This document shows, piece by piece, positions 1 through 11,346 of a stretch of 64,000 bases of DNA. Source of the DNA: Cercis canadensis. Lineage: Eukaryota > Streptophyta > Magnoliopsida > Fabales > Fabaceae. The stretch lies in assembly GCA_003255065.1 (NCBI GenBank), contig QAOA01008473.1:558001-622000 (forward strand). The letters run 5' to 3'. Below the pieces are notes generated by a model that was given only the letters and a program-made list of their open reading frames with translations, had not been told where the DNA came from and made no database searches. Position 1 is the stretch's first letter, and each line of letters begins with the position of its first letter. The translations under genes were made by a program, and so were the position numbers.

Positions 1-759
1 ATGGGGTAAGTTAAAGGCCCTTGTGTTTATAAAATCAAAATTGTTTGAATATTACTATCTGAGTCATTAAAAAAATAAAAACTGATTTTAAACTCACATT
101 AAAATTATTTGATGCTGCCCGTGCATTGCTTAGGCTATATACCAAAGTAATTCCGTGAAATATGTGTATTATTGTTTCTTGGATAATAATACAGTTGTAT
201 ACTTAGCATAATGTGAACTTAATTGAACTAAACCATTTTCAGTTAGGCACTTAATTACACAAGTGTATAGTAATGTAAATCTAACTATGGTACAAAAAGT
301 AACACTGTCATGCACATGCTCCATACACAAGTTATATATATATATANACAAGTTATATTTATATATAGTACCGAAGATTACAGATTTACATTGTGAGACA
401 TGTATCACTAATTAACATTTATGCATCTGTGATTACAGACTAATCCATAGAAGACAAAAAGATGAAAGCACTATGGTTGCATGCAGATTAGGATATGATA
501 GGCTCACAAAGTGAAGGCAAAATGGTCTCCCGTATCCCATGTGCCATGCCAGCGCTGCAAGCTAACTGAAACCCAATTGCTGGCGGCGAGACATAATTCC
601 AAAGTGTTGACACTCGAAAAGTCGCATTAATGGTGTATATGAAAACCCAAATTTATACAACAGGTCTATAAAGAAAGATAAAGAGGGGAACATATATGAA
701 GCACATAATAGAGTAGAGAGGGTGGAAGAAGACCTCTTCATGAATCACGATCAATCATA
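1..759. other. Intergenic, no gene seen
   Basis: AT-rich sequence at the left edge of the window. The open frames here are short and low in complexity. It holds a TA-rich stretch (about 330-367) broken by a single N at 347. The part nearest 760 probably contains the 3' untranslated region of the minus-strand zinc-finger gene that ends at 760. Confidence 0.5.
327..367. repeat. 20-bp direct repeat around a single N (probable assembly join)
   Basis: Bases 327-346 and 348-367 are the same 20-mer with one mismatch, separated only by the N at 347. This is the pattern expected when two overlapping contig ends were abutted instead of merged. The larger join at 53234 has the same structure. Confidence 0.65.
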
Positions 760-1956
760 TCACGGTCTTGAGCTATCGTCTATCTGCAGCTCTAATTTCC
801 CTGAAAATGACAAGCCATTGATAGCTGGGGCGTGGCCAACGAACAAAGCAACATGTCCCATAAGCTTATCTTTCCTGGAAAATGTGGTGCCACAGGAGCA
901 CTGCCACTTGAGATCCCCACAATGCTTCTCATGAGTCCTCAGATCAGAAAGCACAGAGAATTGCTTTTGGTTGCACCTCTTGCACACGTACATTTTAGGG
1001 CAATGGCTTCTCTTGTAGTGATTCTTCACACAAATCATAGACTTCAAAGGCTGGAACTTGGCATGCTTTCTGTTCCACCTGCACCCTTGTTGTGGGCATG
1101 AATATTTCTTAGGCCTTGTACTCATCAAACACTCTTTGTCTTCACCCAAGTTCCCCTTATTCTTCATTGGGTTGCTCAAGGCAGCAGTGGTTTTGTACTC
1201 ATCTCCATGAGCTCTCATGTGCATCCTTAAATTTGCATCGCGCTTAAACCCTTTCCCACAAACTTGGCAATAATGTGTGTACTTAGCCAACAAATCCGCA
1301 GCATCCAATTCAATAATATCATAGTTCTTTGGTGAAAGCCCTTTGAAACTTTCATTAGTTTGATCGTCATCCCCTAAAGACAATTCTCCCCTACTATTAT
1401 TAGTCTCACTAATTGCGACACTTGGATCATCATGCTTAAGACAATTAGTATTATTATAGCTTTCACCAAACCAGTCCAAGATTTCAGTACTAGGAAAGAA
1501 ACTCTGCCCTCTATCTTGGTCTATGTTGGTAACTTGTCGACAATTATTGGCAAAGTTTGATTGAGGTAACCTATCATGGGATTGGTGCTGTTGGTGCAAT
1601 TCATCAGTGCAATTAGTGGTAGTACCTGGAGGAGGGGAACCAAGAGGCATTTGTTGGCAAATGAACATCATGGAAGTGGCAGTGACTATGATGTCTTGGA
1701 TTATGGAGTTGATGCTGGCTACAGACATGGAAGTTGACTCGGGTGGGCTCTGATCTGGGGAGATAAGAAAACCCACCAATGTCTGCACCTGACTAACCTT
1801 GTCTTTGAGCACAGAGAGATTGAAGAGGAGGGAGCTAGAGTGTGAACCTGACCCAGAGTTTACTTCAACAGAAGATGAAATCAAATCTTCATCTGCACCA
1901 AATATCTGCAGCTCTTGAGGAACATTTGAGAAACCAGATATTGCCCTTGAATTCAT
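760..1956 (-). CDS. STOP2: STOP1/STOP2-like C2H2 zinc-finger transcription factor
   Basis: Single-exon gene of 398 residues. It belongs to the SENSITIVE TO PROTON RHIZOTOXICITY family, nuclear regulators of acid-soil and aluminium tolerance genes. A family-typical segment ([18 protein letters not shown]) leads into a classic finger with C230, C233, H246 and H250. It is followed by the atypical fingers of the family (YSCPQQGC..., [43 protein letters not shown]). The start at 1956 (MNSRAISGF) is chosen because family-like sequence begins there. An in-frame ATG at 2073 would add 39 residues that look like translated leader. Arabidopsis STOP1 is about 500 residues and STOP2 about 370, so the length is closer to STOP2. 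The family is certain; STOP2 rather than STOP1 is inferred from length and neighbours. Confidence 0.9.
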   Translation of the reverse strand: MNSRAISGFSNVPQELQIFGADEDLISSSVEVNSGSGSHSSSLLFNLSVLKDKVSQVQTLVGFLISPDQSPPESTSMSVASINSIIQDIIVTATSMMFICQQMPLGSPPPGTTTNCTDELHQQHQSHDRLPQSNFANNCRQVTNIDQDRGQSFFPSTEILDWFGESYNNTNCLKHDDPSVAISETNNSRGELSLGDDDQTNESFKGLSPKNYDIIELDAADLLAKYTHYCQVCGKGFKRDANLRMHMRAHGDEYKTTAALSNPMKNKGNLGEDKECLMSTRPKKYSCPQQGCRWNRKHAKFQPLKSMICVKNHYKRSHCPKMYVCKRCNQKQFSVLSDLRTHEKHCGDLKWQCSCGTTFSRKDKLMGHVALFVGHAPAINGLSFSGKLELQIDDSSRP

Positions 1957-4033
1957 TTTTGATATCTGGTATCTATCTTTTCGAATTTGGCTAATTTGTG
2001 AGACTAAGAATATTGGTAGTTTTGTGTAGATTTGTTTTTGAGTTTCTTGGTTCGTGGGACTATGAGGAAGCATATGACTCTGCCTTATATGAAACCGTAG
2101 AAGAAGCAAACACAGGCATATATATATATATATATATAATACTCTATGAGCGAGAGGAAGAGATGCAAGTCAACTAGGAGCTAACTTAAAATTAATCCCC
2201 ATATAAGACCTCCCTTAAATGTACCCAATCTAACACTGGGACCACATTTTCTCATTATAAAGAGAAAACGTTTCAATATAGAAGAGTTATCCATACTGTA
2301 TATAATTTAATAAAAGTTGCTTAGATCTTTGTGTCTGTCTATCTCTACTCTTGATCCAGAAAAAACAAAAAACAATGAATTATTTATTTTTCTACATGTT
2401 TTATTGTCCTTTTTATTCTTAGGGCCTCAATAGTCAATCTACAGATTCTACACGCATTGTTTGAATTGAAATATTGAGATAGGGACAAATCTTACTGAAT
2501 ACATAGAATTTTTTTTATCAAACAACATGGAAGCAGGACAAAACTTGAACCCCCGGCCCACAACCACCACATAACTCATGCGCCCCTTCACTCCATTCCA
2601 TCCACCCAGCCCATCTATTATTTTGTTTCTTTATATTTCTTTTTTCCATACTCGGTTTTAATTAAAAGTATCTAGACCACAGAATGCACCAAATACCTTT
2701 TAATTAATTAAATGCATGCGTAGAGTTTTTCTTGTTTTAGGTGATTAAGCTACTAACCAAATACCTTACAACACATTTGACTTGACTGATTAAACTCTTA
2801 ATTATGTAGCTATAATTAATGAACCAATAATCCTCAATTTAATTTGTGGAGATTAATTTCGTATGTTTTGCAAACGACATTAATCCCTCTCTGCATTTCA
2901 AGTTAACGACAGAATATGCTTAAAGGCTCTGAGGGAATCTAATGGTGACAATTTTTCTGACAACACTTCATTTTTCTATTTGATTATCATTGAATAGAAA
3001 AATCAAGTTCCTTCGTGTGCATGATTTATGCCTATCGCTATGATATACATAATTAACCTCTGCCGTAACCCATGATTAATTAACAGAAACTAAGACAAGT
3101 GAGGAGGAGAAAGGAAATGTAGCTAGTTTCAATGCTTCTAATATTAATAAGCTGTGCTTGATTATACGATCTATCTGTGTGACGTACGTGAACACCTCAA
3201 AAGAATTTGGATTATGAATTCTATATAAATGATTCACCTTGTTAAGCATGCCTGCTTAGTTCAGACATCGGATCTTTAACCATGCAAAATAAGATACTGC
3301 TCATGCTTGTAAGTGCCATTTTTTATATATGTAAATTATCGAATGTTCTGTTTGCATTCTTCGCCAACTTTTTAGAATTTGATTTACATATACAAACAAA
3401 ACTACTGACTTGATATAAGACCATCTTCTTAAACAGAAGGAATAGAAGGAGAAAAGAATGAAAAATGAGTAATGTATCAAAAAAATTCATTATGTAAGCT
3501 AGGCTACATACCGTTGAAATTTTTGTATTTTTTTTCGTATTTTTTATTATGATTATAGATTTAAACATAAAATTTATAAATTTTAAAGATGATTTTAGTA
3601 TCACTTAATTACAAATTGTTGAGACTTTTATATAATTTACATGTTTCATAGGTTTGAAATTTCATATCATTGTGTAAAAAAAAAAAACTTGTATTATTTA
3701 TAGATATTGATACATTGCTAATTTTTATTTCTTTGTTAGAATAATGGGTAATTAACAGAATAAATTGTAGGCTTTGAAGCATATATATCACTTTTTAAAA
3801 GAAAATAATACTCGTGTTATAATATTTGTGGCATAGGATAGCAGGTTCAGGTGTGAGGTGTCTTCATAGTTCCTAATCCTGTGAACGACACAACGACGAT
3901 AGTTGTTGATGTCGTTTCATGAAATGAGTAAACGACATATTGCGTGCCAGACACACACAAGACTCGAAAGAGATAAGAGAGGGAGATAGAGAGTGAGTTG
4001 GGGCTTGGGTGTGTGTTGGTGTTGCGTACAAGA
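1957..4033. other. Divergent intergenic region between the STOP-like gene and RPL9
   Basis: About 2.1 kb of AT-rich DNA between two genes transcribed away from each other, so it should hold both promoters. The stretch 2510-2620 (a T-run, then C-rich text with GAACCCCCGGCCCACAACC) differs in composition from its surroundings and may be a dispersed repeat. No coding frame is convincing. Confidence 0.5.
2118..2139 (-). promoter_or_regulatory. TA-dinucleotide run, possible TATA region of the STOP-like gene
   Basis: An alternating TA tract lies about 160 bases upstream of the chosen start codon on the minus strand. It could serve as the TATA element, placing transcription start near 2085-2090. 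It may equally be just a microsatellite. Confidence 0.3.
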
Positions 4034-6270
4034 ATGGCATCTGTAGTACCTAGTAGTCTATCATGGAGCTGTTCGTCGTTGTTGCAGAGCTTCGGTGAAA
4101 ATTTGAACGAAGCCAATAAATTGCCAAGCAACAACAGGACGAGCCTGAAGATTTTGGCTCAAAAGAAGGCAAAGAAAACTCGAAAGGTAATATGAAGATT
4201 TTGCAAGCTGTTTTACTCTCTCCTTTTTGTAATTGTTGTGGAAGGAAGAGAATTTAAGTACTCACTTGAGTTATTATCATGAACAAGTGTCTGTGTGTTA
4301 CTTCATTTTGTTCAGATTTAATTTTCATTTCTGTTATAAAATTGAGCTTAGCTCCAGCATTATGGTGGGTTTGTTGCTTCTGTGTGACTTGCTCTTATGC
4401 GATTGGTGAGGTCAGATAATCTTGAAGGAAGACATGGCTGAACTGGGAAAGAAAGGGCAACTTCTTGATGTAAGGGCTGGCTTTTTCAGAAATTATCTGC
4501 TGCCCATGGGCAAGGCCCAGATTGTCACTCCAGTACTTCTCAAGTAATGTATAATCAAATAATCTTAGATCCTCAAATGGACTTTAATTCATCTTTTTAC
4601 GTTTCAATACAATACTCACACTTCACACTTGCTGCTGGTATTGATTTGTGATACGTCAATGCGGTTTTCATGTATTGGGTTTTGCTGCTCGAATGTATTG
4701 CCTTATAGTTGGTTAGGCAAATCGTAGATTGATCAAATTTGACAAGTATTTCACATCAATTGTCCTGATAGAATAAATGAAATATACACTTTACATACAG
4801 TCATTTGAATGTATCTCATATCTTTGATTCAGTGCATCCTTTGACTTCTCTATTTGGAACTTTGTTGTTTCCTAATATTTTATTATTTGGGGAGCAGATT
4901 ATTGGAATTTTAGGGCTAGAAAGCATGATCTGCCTGACGTTCTGTATGTTTCTGTATGCAATAAGTGGTAGATAAAATTTTTGATCACAGAGCATATTTC
5001 CCTAGTTTTGAAAGCGGTTCACCTTGCATTGTCTTGATCCCTTCCTTTTGTCCATCTCTCCAGGGAAATGAAAATGGAAGAGGAAAGAATTGAGGCTGAG
5101 AAAAGACGGGTAATTTGTCCTTTCCTTTGAAATTTTCTGGCTAAAACTTGTCCTGTGACAGTCACAGCAAAGCTTACCTTTAGTGGCTCAGAGTTGAAGA
5201 ATACCTAGCAATTAATTTCTATATATACATAAGCTTTGCATCAGATCTGAAACATGACTTTAATGCTACAGTTTGAGTTCAATTGATTATATCCCGCTTA
5301 TTTCATATTCTTTTGTCTAAAATCCAAGCAAATTTACAAATCCTTTCCTACATATTTTAATTTCTAATAATTTTGTTGTTGTGGATATACTTTTAATTTA
5401 ATTTTTGCAGATATTACATGTTAGTTCAACTTTCTGCAGGTAAAAGAAGAGGCACAGCAACTGGCTCTAATTTTTGAAACGGTTGGAGCTTTCAAGGTGA
5501 AGCGTAAAGGTGGAAAAGGAAAACAAATTTTTGGATCGTAAGTTGTAACCAGTACAATAGTAAGCAGTTAATTTATGTCTTTTGTCCTTGAATGTATCAT
5601 GTGTCTAACTTGTGCTTGCTTTCAGGGTTACTGCTCAAGATCTGGTGGACATAATCAAGGCTCAGCTTCAAAGGTGCAATCTTACAGATATACTGAAAAT
5701 TTTCTGTGTTGTGGCATTATACCAGTTCTTTGTTTGAGTACAAGCATGTCTCAATTCATGCATTCCCCCCCCCCCCCCCCCCCNNNNNNNNNNNNNNNNN
5801 NNNNNNNNNNNNNNNNNNNNNNNNNNNNNNNNNNNNNNNNNNNNNNNNNNNNNNNNNNNNNNNNNNNNNNNNNNNNNNNNNNNNNNNNNNNNNNNNNNNN
5901 NNNNNNNNNNNNNNNNNNNNNNNNNNNNNNNNNAAAAAAAAAAAAGAACGTCAATTTTCTTCTGTTTTGTGCTTTTTCGTTCTTCTATCCTTGGCTTCAT
6001 TCACTACATCTGAAATGTGATGAACTTTTATGCGGTTCAGTATCAGCATGCTATATGGTCCTCTTGGTTCTTGGGTTTTTTATTTATTTTTTAAATAAAT
6101 AATCTCTATTCAATGAATTGGTTCCTTGTCTGATTGTATCAATCTCTAGGGAGGTGGACAAGAGGATTGTTTCTCTTCCAGAGATCCGGGAGACAGGAGA
6201 ATACATTGCAGAGTTAAAACTTCACCCTGAAGTTACAGCTAGAGTGAGGTTGAATGTTTTTGCTAACTGA
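4034..6270 (+). CDS. RPL9: Plastid 50S ribosomal protein L9 (bL9c)
   Basis: Nuclear gene for the bacterial-type L9 of the chloroplast ribosome. Six exons with GT-AG borders: 4034-4186, 4416-4543, 5064-5109, 5440-5537, 5626-5673 and 6150-6270. They join in frame to 197 residues, matching my recollection of the Arabidopsis protein length. The first 50 or so residues are Ser/Asn/Lys-rich and resemble a transit peptide. The mature part shows L9 hallmarks: [20 protein letters not shown], then [14 protein letters not shown], a central charged helix ([23 protein letters not shown]), and a C-terminal domain ending [20 protein letters not shown]. Intron 5 contains the 150-base assembly gap, but no coding sequence is lost because exons 5 and 6 join cleanly. 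Start chosen as the first ATG giving a plausible transit peptide; an in-frame upstream GTG/ATG-rich leader is noncoding in appearance. Confidence 0.95.
5765..5945. other. Assembly gap (150 N) bounded by poly-C and poly-A
   Basis: N run at 5784-5933, preceded by about 19 C residues (5765-5783) and followed by 12 A residues (5934-5945), inside intron 5 of RPL9. Homopolymers probably stopped the sequencing reads. The true gap length is unknown. Confidence 0.95.
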
Positions 6271-7546
6271 GTACAAGCATGTTTTGGCGTTCCATCTCCA
6301 CAATTTTGTGCAAGCAACTTGCATCAGTTTAAGGTACGTATCCACATCTCATCAATCATGAAAACTCTCTCTACAAGGTCATGTGGTTGTAACTAGTCTG
6401 GAGGCTCGAACTGAAGAAGCGCTTTAATGGGTTGTTGGGTCTTTGTTTTTTCATTTGGTTCATCTTCCTCCGTTTCAAATGTCTGTTCAACTGCTGGGAC
6501 CATTTTTATTAAAAGTAAAATTTTGATGGTATATGATACTTTTCTAGTCCTTCACTGGTCTGGCGATGATAAAAGTATATCTGTGTAGTCAAAATGGGCC
6601 ACTCATTTTCCTCTGTATTGGTTCAAGAATAAAGTGAGAAATTTTTTTGACACTTTTGAAGAATTCTGATAAATTACTAGAAGATTCTGAAGTTGCTGTC
6701 GCAGAAGTTTTCTGACTTTGATGTGTCTGTTGTTTTCAAATAAATTGTCCAATGAATGATCAGTATATATTCTTTGAAATTTGAATAGAGGCAAATCTGT
6801 CTGCCTATGGTCCATGCTTGCTTTCCCTAGCTCACAACCACCTAGTTCCTACCCTGTAAATTGTGAATTATGGTTGAGCATTGACTCTGCAGCTCTCGCT
6901 ACTTTCCACAGCAATGAAATCACGGAGGTGTTCAGTAACATTTTTCTTTGTTATGTTGTCTCAGGCAGAATCTGGTCGATTTGGATAATTGCATATTGGA
7001 GATCTGCAAATATGCTGGAGATTGACTAATTACTCATGTATCTAGCAGCAATTGTCTATGCTGCTCATTCGTCTTGTAAATTTCAGTGGTTTCTTGGAAC
7101 TAGCTTCTGATTTCTCTCCCCCCTCTCCTTTCGCTCTCAAGCAATTACAATGTTAGCAATTCTTTTATGCATTCTTTGTTGATGACCCTGCCACTGTAAT
7201 TTTATCGTAGTTGTTGTGGTTGACGTGAAGATGTCAAAAATGAGTTATGGCCAACTAATTCTCAGGATCTGGTGGTTCTGAATCTGATTTCAAGGAAAAA
7301 GAGACCAGTTGAGGAGATTGTGAACACTGATACAGAGAGATAGAAGAGATTATGGTTTTGATTTCGTGATTGAGGCATAAAGACAAATTTATTAACATTA
7401 AGAACCTCCCTCAGATTATTGAAGCTCAACATAACAGCCACAGAGCAAGTATATATTAAATACATACTTGGCGGAGTGTCACTAACTATCTAGGTCGGAC
7501 GAAAATGTCAGAATGAAAATGTTAGGGAACGCAAAAAGAAAAAAGT
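6271..7546. other. RPL9 3' region and intergenic
   Basis: Follows the RPL9 stop codon. The first few hundred bases probably include the 3' untranslated region. The remaining open frames (for example 6603-6815 and 7262-7465 on the minus strand) have no recognisable family and no gene-like support. Confidence 0.5.
7533..7544 (-). terminator. Pol III oligo-T terminator of tRNA-Val
   Basis: On the minus strand two T runs (six and five T) start two bases after the 3' end of the tRNA. This is the usual RNA polymerase III stop signal. Confidence 0.8.
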
Positions 7547-7618
7547 GTTGCTGCCCAGGATCGAACTGGGGACCTTCAGTGTGTAAGACTGACGTGATAA
7601 CCACTACACCACAGCAAC
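7547..7618 (-). tRNA. tRNA-Val (anticodon UAC)
   Basis: The minus strand folds into a complete cloverleaf of 72 nt. The acceptor stem is GTTGCTG paired perfectly with CAGCAAC. The D arm contains GTGTAGTGGTTATCAC. The anticodon arm is TCAGT-CTTACAC-ACTGA, giving anticodon TAC. The T arm is CCCAG-TTCGATC-CTGGG. A and B box sequences of a polymerase III promoter are present within the gene. No intron and no encoded CCA, as expected for a nuclear gene. Confidence 0.96.
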
Positions 7619-8872
7619 TCTATATTAGGATGCTTTAAATATATATGGATATATAAATTTCGATCAGCATCCTCAGTATAAAAAAATCAGAATACGTCTG
7701 GTTCAGTCACAAATATTCATATTCATATTCTTCCTACAACATATCTGTGAATAAAAAGATTAGAAGAGCATCGCAAAAACATACAAAACCCATTTGTCTC
7801 GGGTAGAATATATGTTGCCTCCCAAAGGGCTTTTTGTAATTGTAATTAGTAGACGAATTTGGGCCAATAAACTTTGTAATTAGCTAAACTAACCATGGAT
7901 TAATTTGTAGGAGTTGGGAATTATCTCTGCTCTCTGCTTTAATTCGAACGTACGTGGCGATTGCCATCATATTGCTAATGCTGACGCTGAAACTTCTATT
8001 GTAAACTTAATTAATAGTTATCGCTAATCCTTCCAATTGCAAGATGACATATATCTTTAAGCAGCCGAGCGTGTTGGCACATATTTTTTAACATAAAAAT
8101 GTAAAGGCTTTTGAATATTTTGAATGTAAAATAAAAATAAGATCACTGAAAAATATGGATAGAATACTAAAAATTGTAAAATTCTTAAATTATGAAATAT
8201 CCTATATTCTCATGTTTAAATATGATATCTGCATATTAAATATAAACGGATATCATACTAATGTTAAATTACTATTATATATAGTAAATGCTTCTTAAAT
8301 TGTCAATTCGGCAATGGATCAATTGGTCACAAAGTTTTCATTACAAGAAAAAAGTTGTGTTTGAGGCTTTTTATTGATAAAATAAGAGTCTTAAAATGCT
8401 CCCTACACAAAGTTACAGTTGTGAGTGTTCCTAAGTTCAATAAATCCGATTACTGAGTTAAAAAAAAAAGTCTTCTTAAATTGTATATATATGCAATTCA
8501 ATTTGGTAAACTAGGGGCCACAGCCTAAAAGCATATACACTCGTGTGCAAATAAATGCTCTACCGCTTTCTATATATAGTTGGGCAAATCTCATGTCTTT
8601 GCGCTGAACAGACTAGTGGCATGTGTTAGTGTTCACTTTTTTTTCCGTAGCAATGCATCTACTTAATTAGCAGTGGTTCTTTTCATTGCATAACTACCAT
8701 AGCCATAGAAAAACAAACCAAACCCAAAGGAGTGAAGTAGATTTTAGGTACCCATATTCCACCAAAGAAAGAACTACCACTTAAAGGTAATGGAAATTAA
8801 GAAAGGGTAATTAGATGCACATTTATTGTTCCGTCACCGCATACCAAACCCAGTTAGTATAATCTTAATGGT
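7619..8872. other. Intergenic, no gene seen
   Basis: AT-rich sequence upstream of the tRNA-Val gene. It has short A and T tracts and no frame with recognisable protein similarity. Confidence 0.5.
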
Positions 8873-9118
8873 TTGGTTTGTGATATCTTAGAACCAAACC
8901 CTTTGGATGAGATAGATAGAGTATTAAGCAAGTCAAGGCATTGGTTGAATGGAAATTTGTTGAACACTCTTAACACATATAGAAAAGCAAAAGGCTGGCC
9001 AATGCCTACTTTTTTGGTGATGGAGTATACAAATATTAGAAATACAAATATGACAAGAAAGCCACATAGCGAACCAACTCATGCATTTGAGGCATTTGTC
9101 TTTATCACCAAACCGTGA
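8873..9118 (+). pseudogene. Unrecognised 81-codon frame, possible gene fragment
   Basis: The frame reads with ordinary protein composition (DEIDRVLSKSRHWLNGNLL, then KAKGWPMPTFLVMEYTN) and ends in a normal stop. I cannot assign a family. The bases just before the first in-frame proline codon (GATATCTTAG) look like a splice acceptor. It could therefore be a terminal exon left from a larger, otherwise lost gene, or a processed fragment. Stop codons lie immediately upstream in the same frame. No companion exon was found nearby. Confidence that it is, or was, coding is modest. Confidence 0.3.
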
Positions 9119-11346
9119 CCAATGCTACTTCAACACACTGAATCAAAAAGGATAACAACTACATGCTTCTTCGGCTAAGTACTCTGTTTGCCTACACAAC
9201 TGGATACCCCTGAAACTATTCACAGCCATCCAGCTGTGGAGTTTGTAAAGTACGCCAAGCCACTTTAAGATATCAAACTTCCACATGTCAATTTTCTACA
9301 ACACTAGCACTCAAAATCATTCAAGTTCCTCTTCCTTTTCCTCAAAAGGACATTGACATCTCAGCATATCATGCCCTTGTCTCGTCCTCACTGGTAATTT
9401 ACCTTGACTATTGTCCTTTGGACCAAGCAAACCAGTGAAGAGAAATTCTACTGCACTATCCCTTCTCTTATTTGGGTTCATTTTTATTGGCCAGAAAAAT
9501 CTCTTTTTTGAATACAAAACAAAAAAAAAAACAAAAACTGGGTCCTCACATTAAGGCGAAGCTGATGCCATTAGTTGTGAGATACTTGTAGAAGTTTAGT
9601 AGCACACAGAGTTGGAGTGACCAGAAATTAGGATAGGGCTTTTACAAAAACAAGCAAAGCAATGCTTTTATGATTATAGTATTAGGGTGTAAGTTGCTTT
9701 TTTGAGGATAATAGTATATTATAAAAGAGAATAATGGGAGGTTACATGACAAGGAGGGAACCTCTCCCCAACTACATGTGCTAATGTCAATGACTGATCT
9801 CTTCTCCCTTATTTCTTATGCATTCGGACACCTCACGCAATGTATGTGTCCACATGCTTCGCTTACCAGCATTCACCAAAACGTGCACATAACTAACTTT
9901 AGATAACTCACTAGTGTAAGTGACTTAAAAGTCTTCTATCTCTCTCTCTCTCTCCATCTTAAGTTTGATGTCACTATAATGACATATATACCCCCATGCT
10001 AATAAAGGTTAATTGCATCTATATCTTATTCTCATTTTGTTATCCATAACAGAGAAAATGGAAATTTTGTTATTCTTGTCCTTTTCTCATCTTTCTTTCT
10101 GTGAATTACATAAATAAGGTTGAAGGTTTTATAACTAGAAAGAAAGAGTGAGATAAAAGAACACGGGTGAGGGTGATGGGTCCAAATAGTGGACCTTATA
10201 GGACAACTCCTATTCAAAATGTTTGTGGCAGCCTCAGAGTTACCATTATCTTTCTTGGGAGCATCAACATTGTATGGGCTGGAACTCCCATGAGAATCAG
10301 ATAATCCCAAAGCTAATTATAGGGATAAAAACAAAGTATTCAATTAACAATAAAAATGAAATTATTTTAGAATTCTATCATGGTTGGCTGACTGGACAAT
10401 AAAAAATATTTAATTTTAGTCGTTTATTTTTAATGATTAATATTAATTATTTTTCATATCAATAATTGTGGTAATGACACGTTTAAAAAAATATTACATA
10501 TTTTTTTAGTATATGAGAAATCTCTAATTATTTATTAACTTGTAAAGTAAATATATATATATAAAAAACAGTTGGTTAATTAGGTGAAACTATTAAGCTT
10601 AAAGCTAAAAGTGGGACCATAAACTATATATATATATATATTGTAAATTTTTGTAATAAAATAGATAGAAAACTATAGACAGAAATTGAAAGATAGAGAT
10701 AGAGGGTGGATGTGGTGTGTGCATATGGTAGTCAGTGACATTTATCAAGCCAGTTTGCTAATACCTTGTTGTTTTCATTAAATGAATGAAACAGAGTGAG
10801 TGTGGTAGTAGCGTCAGTAGTGTGAGTGAGAAAGAAAGACAGAGACTGAGGAGAAAGAGATCTTTTAGCTTTATTATTATCAAAAGCACACAAAAGGAAC
10901 CTAATCCACGATTTTTGGTTGTGGTCGTGGTTCTGCCAAACCCTAGCCATGTCCCTCCCATGCCACTGCTCTCTATCCCACTCTCAACTCTTATACATCG
11001 ATCGCTCTCCGGTTTAAACTTTAAAGAAATTAAACTATAACTTGATAATAGATAAATAGACTAAAAATAAAAAAAGAAAGAAAAACAAAAGATGCCCTAT
11101 CACTCACTTTTCGTGAATCAAAGGCAACCATGAACACTAACCACTTACTTACTCAAAGTATTCCAACTTGAACAAGTAGATCATCAAATATGGCAATTGA
11201 TAAATCCAAAAAATAATCCAAAGAATCGATAATTACGAATAATTGTAAATTAAAATAACGCTAATAATTCACATTGATCATTGATCAAATATTAATTCTT
11301 TTTTGTTTTTCTAATTTCCTCACTTGTTTCGATCGCCCACCCTGGC
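9119..11346. other. Intergenic, no gene seen
   Basis: AT-rich, with a TC-dinucleotide microsatellite at 9937-9954 and TA runs near 10551-10562 and 10626-10641. Minus-strand frames at 10032-10310 and 10732-10961 lack recognisable domains. The part next to 11347 should include the 3' untranslated region of the ZAT5-type gene. Confidence 0.5.

Noticed and set aside
5575-6102. Long frame through the assembly gap
   Set aside because: Runs through Ns; the true exon here is only 5626-5673 of RPL9.
9317-9517. Minus-strand frame of 66 codons
   Set aside because: Short, no known domain, no promoter or splice evidence.
10032-10310. Minus-strand frame of 92 codons
   Set aside because: No family resemblance, no splice partners, and the second half is low-complexity hydrophobic text typical of AT-rich noncoding DNA.
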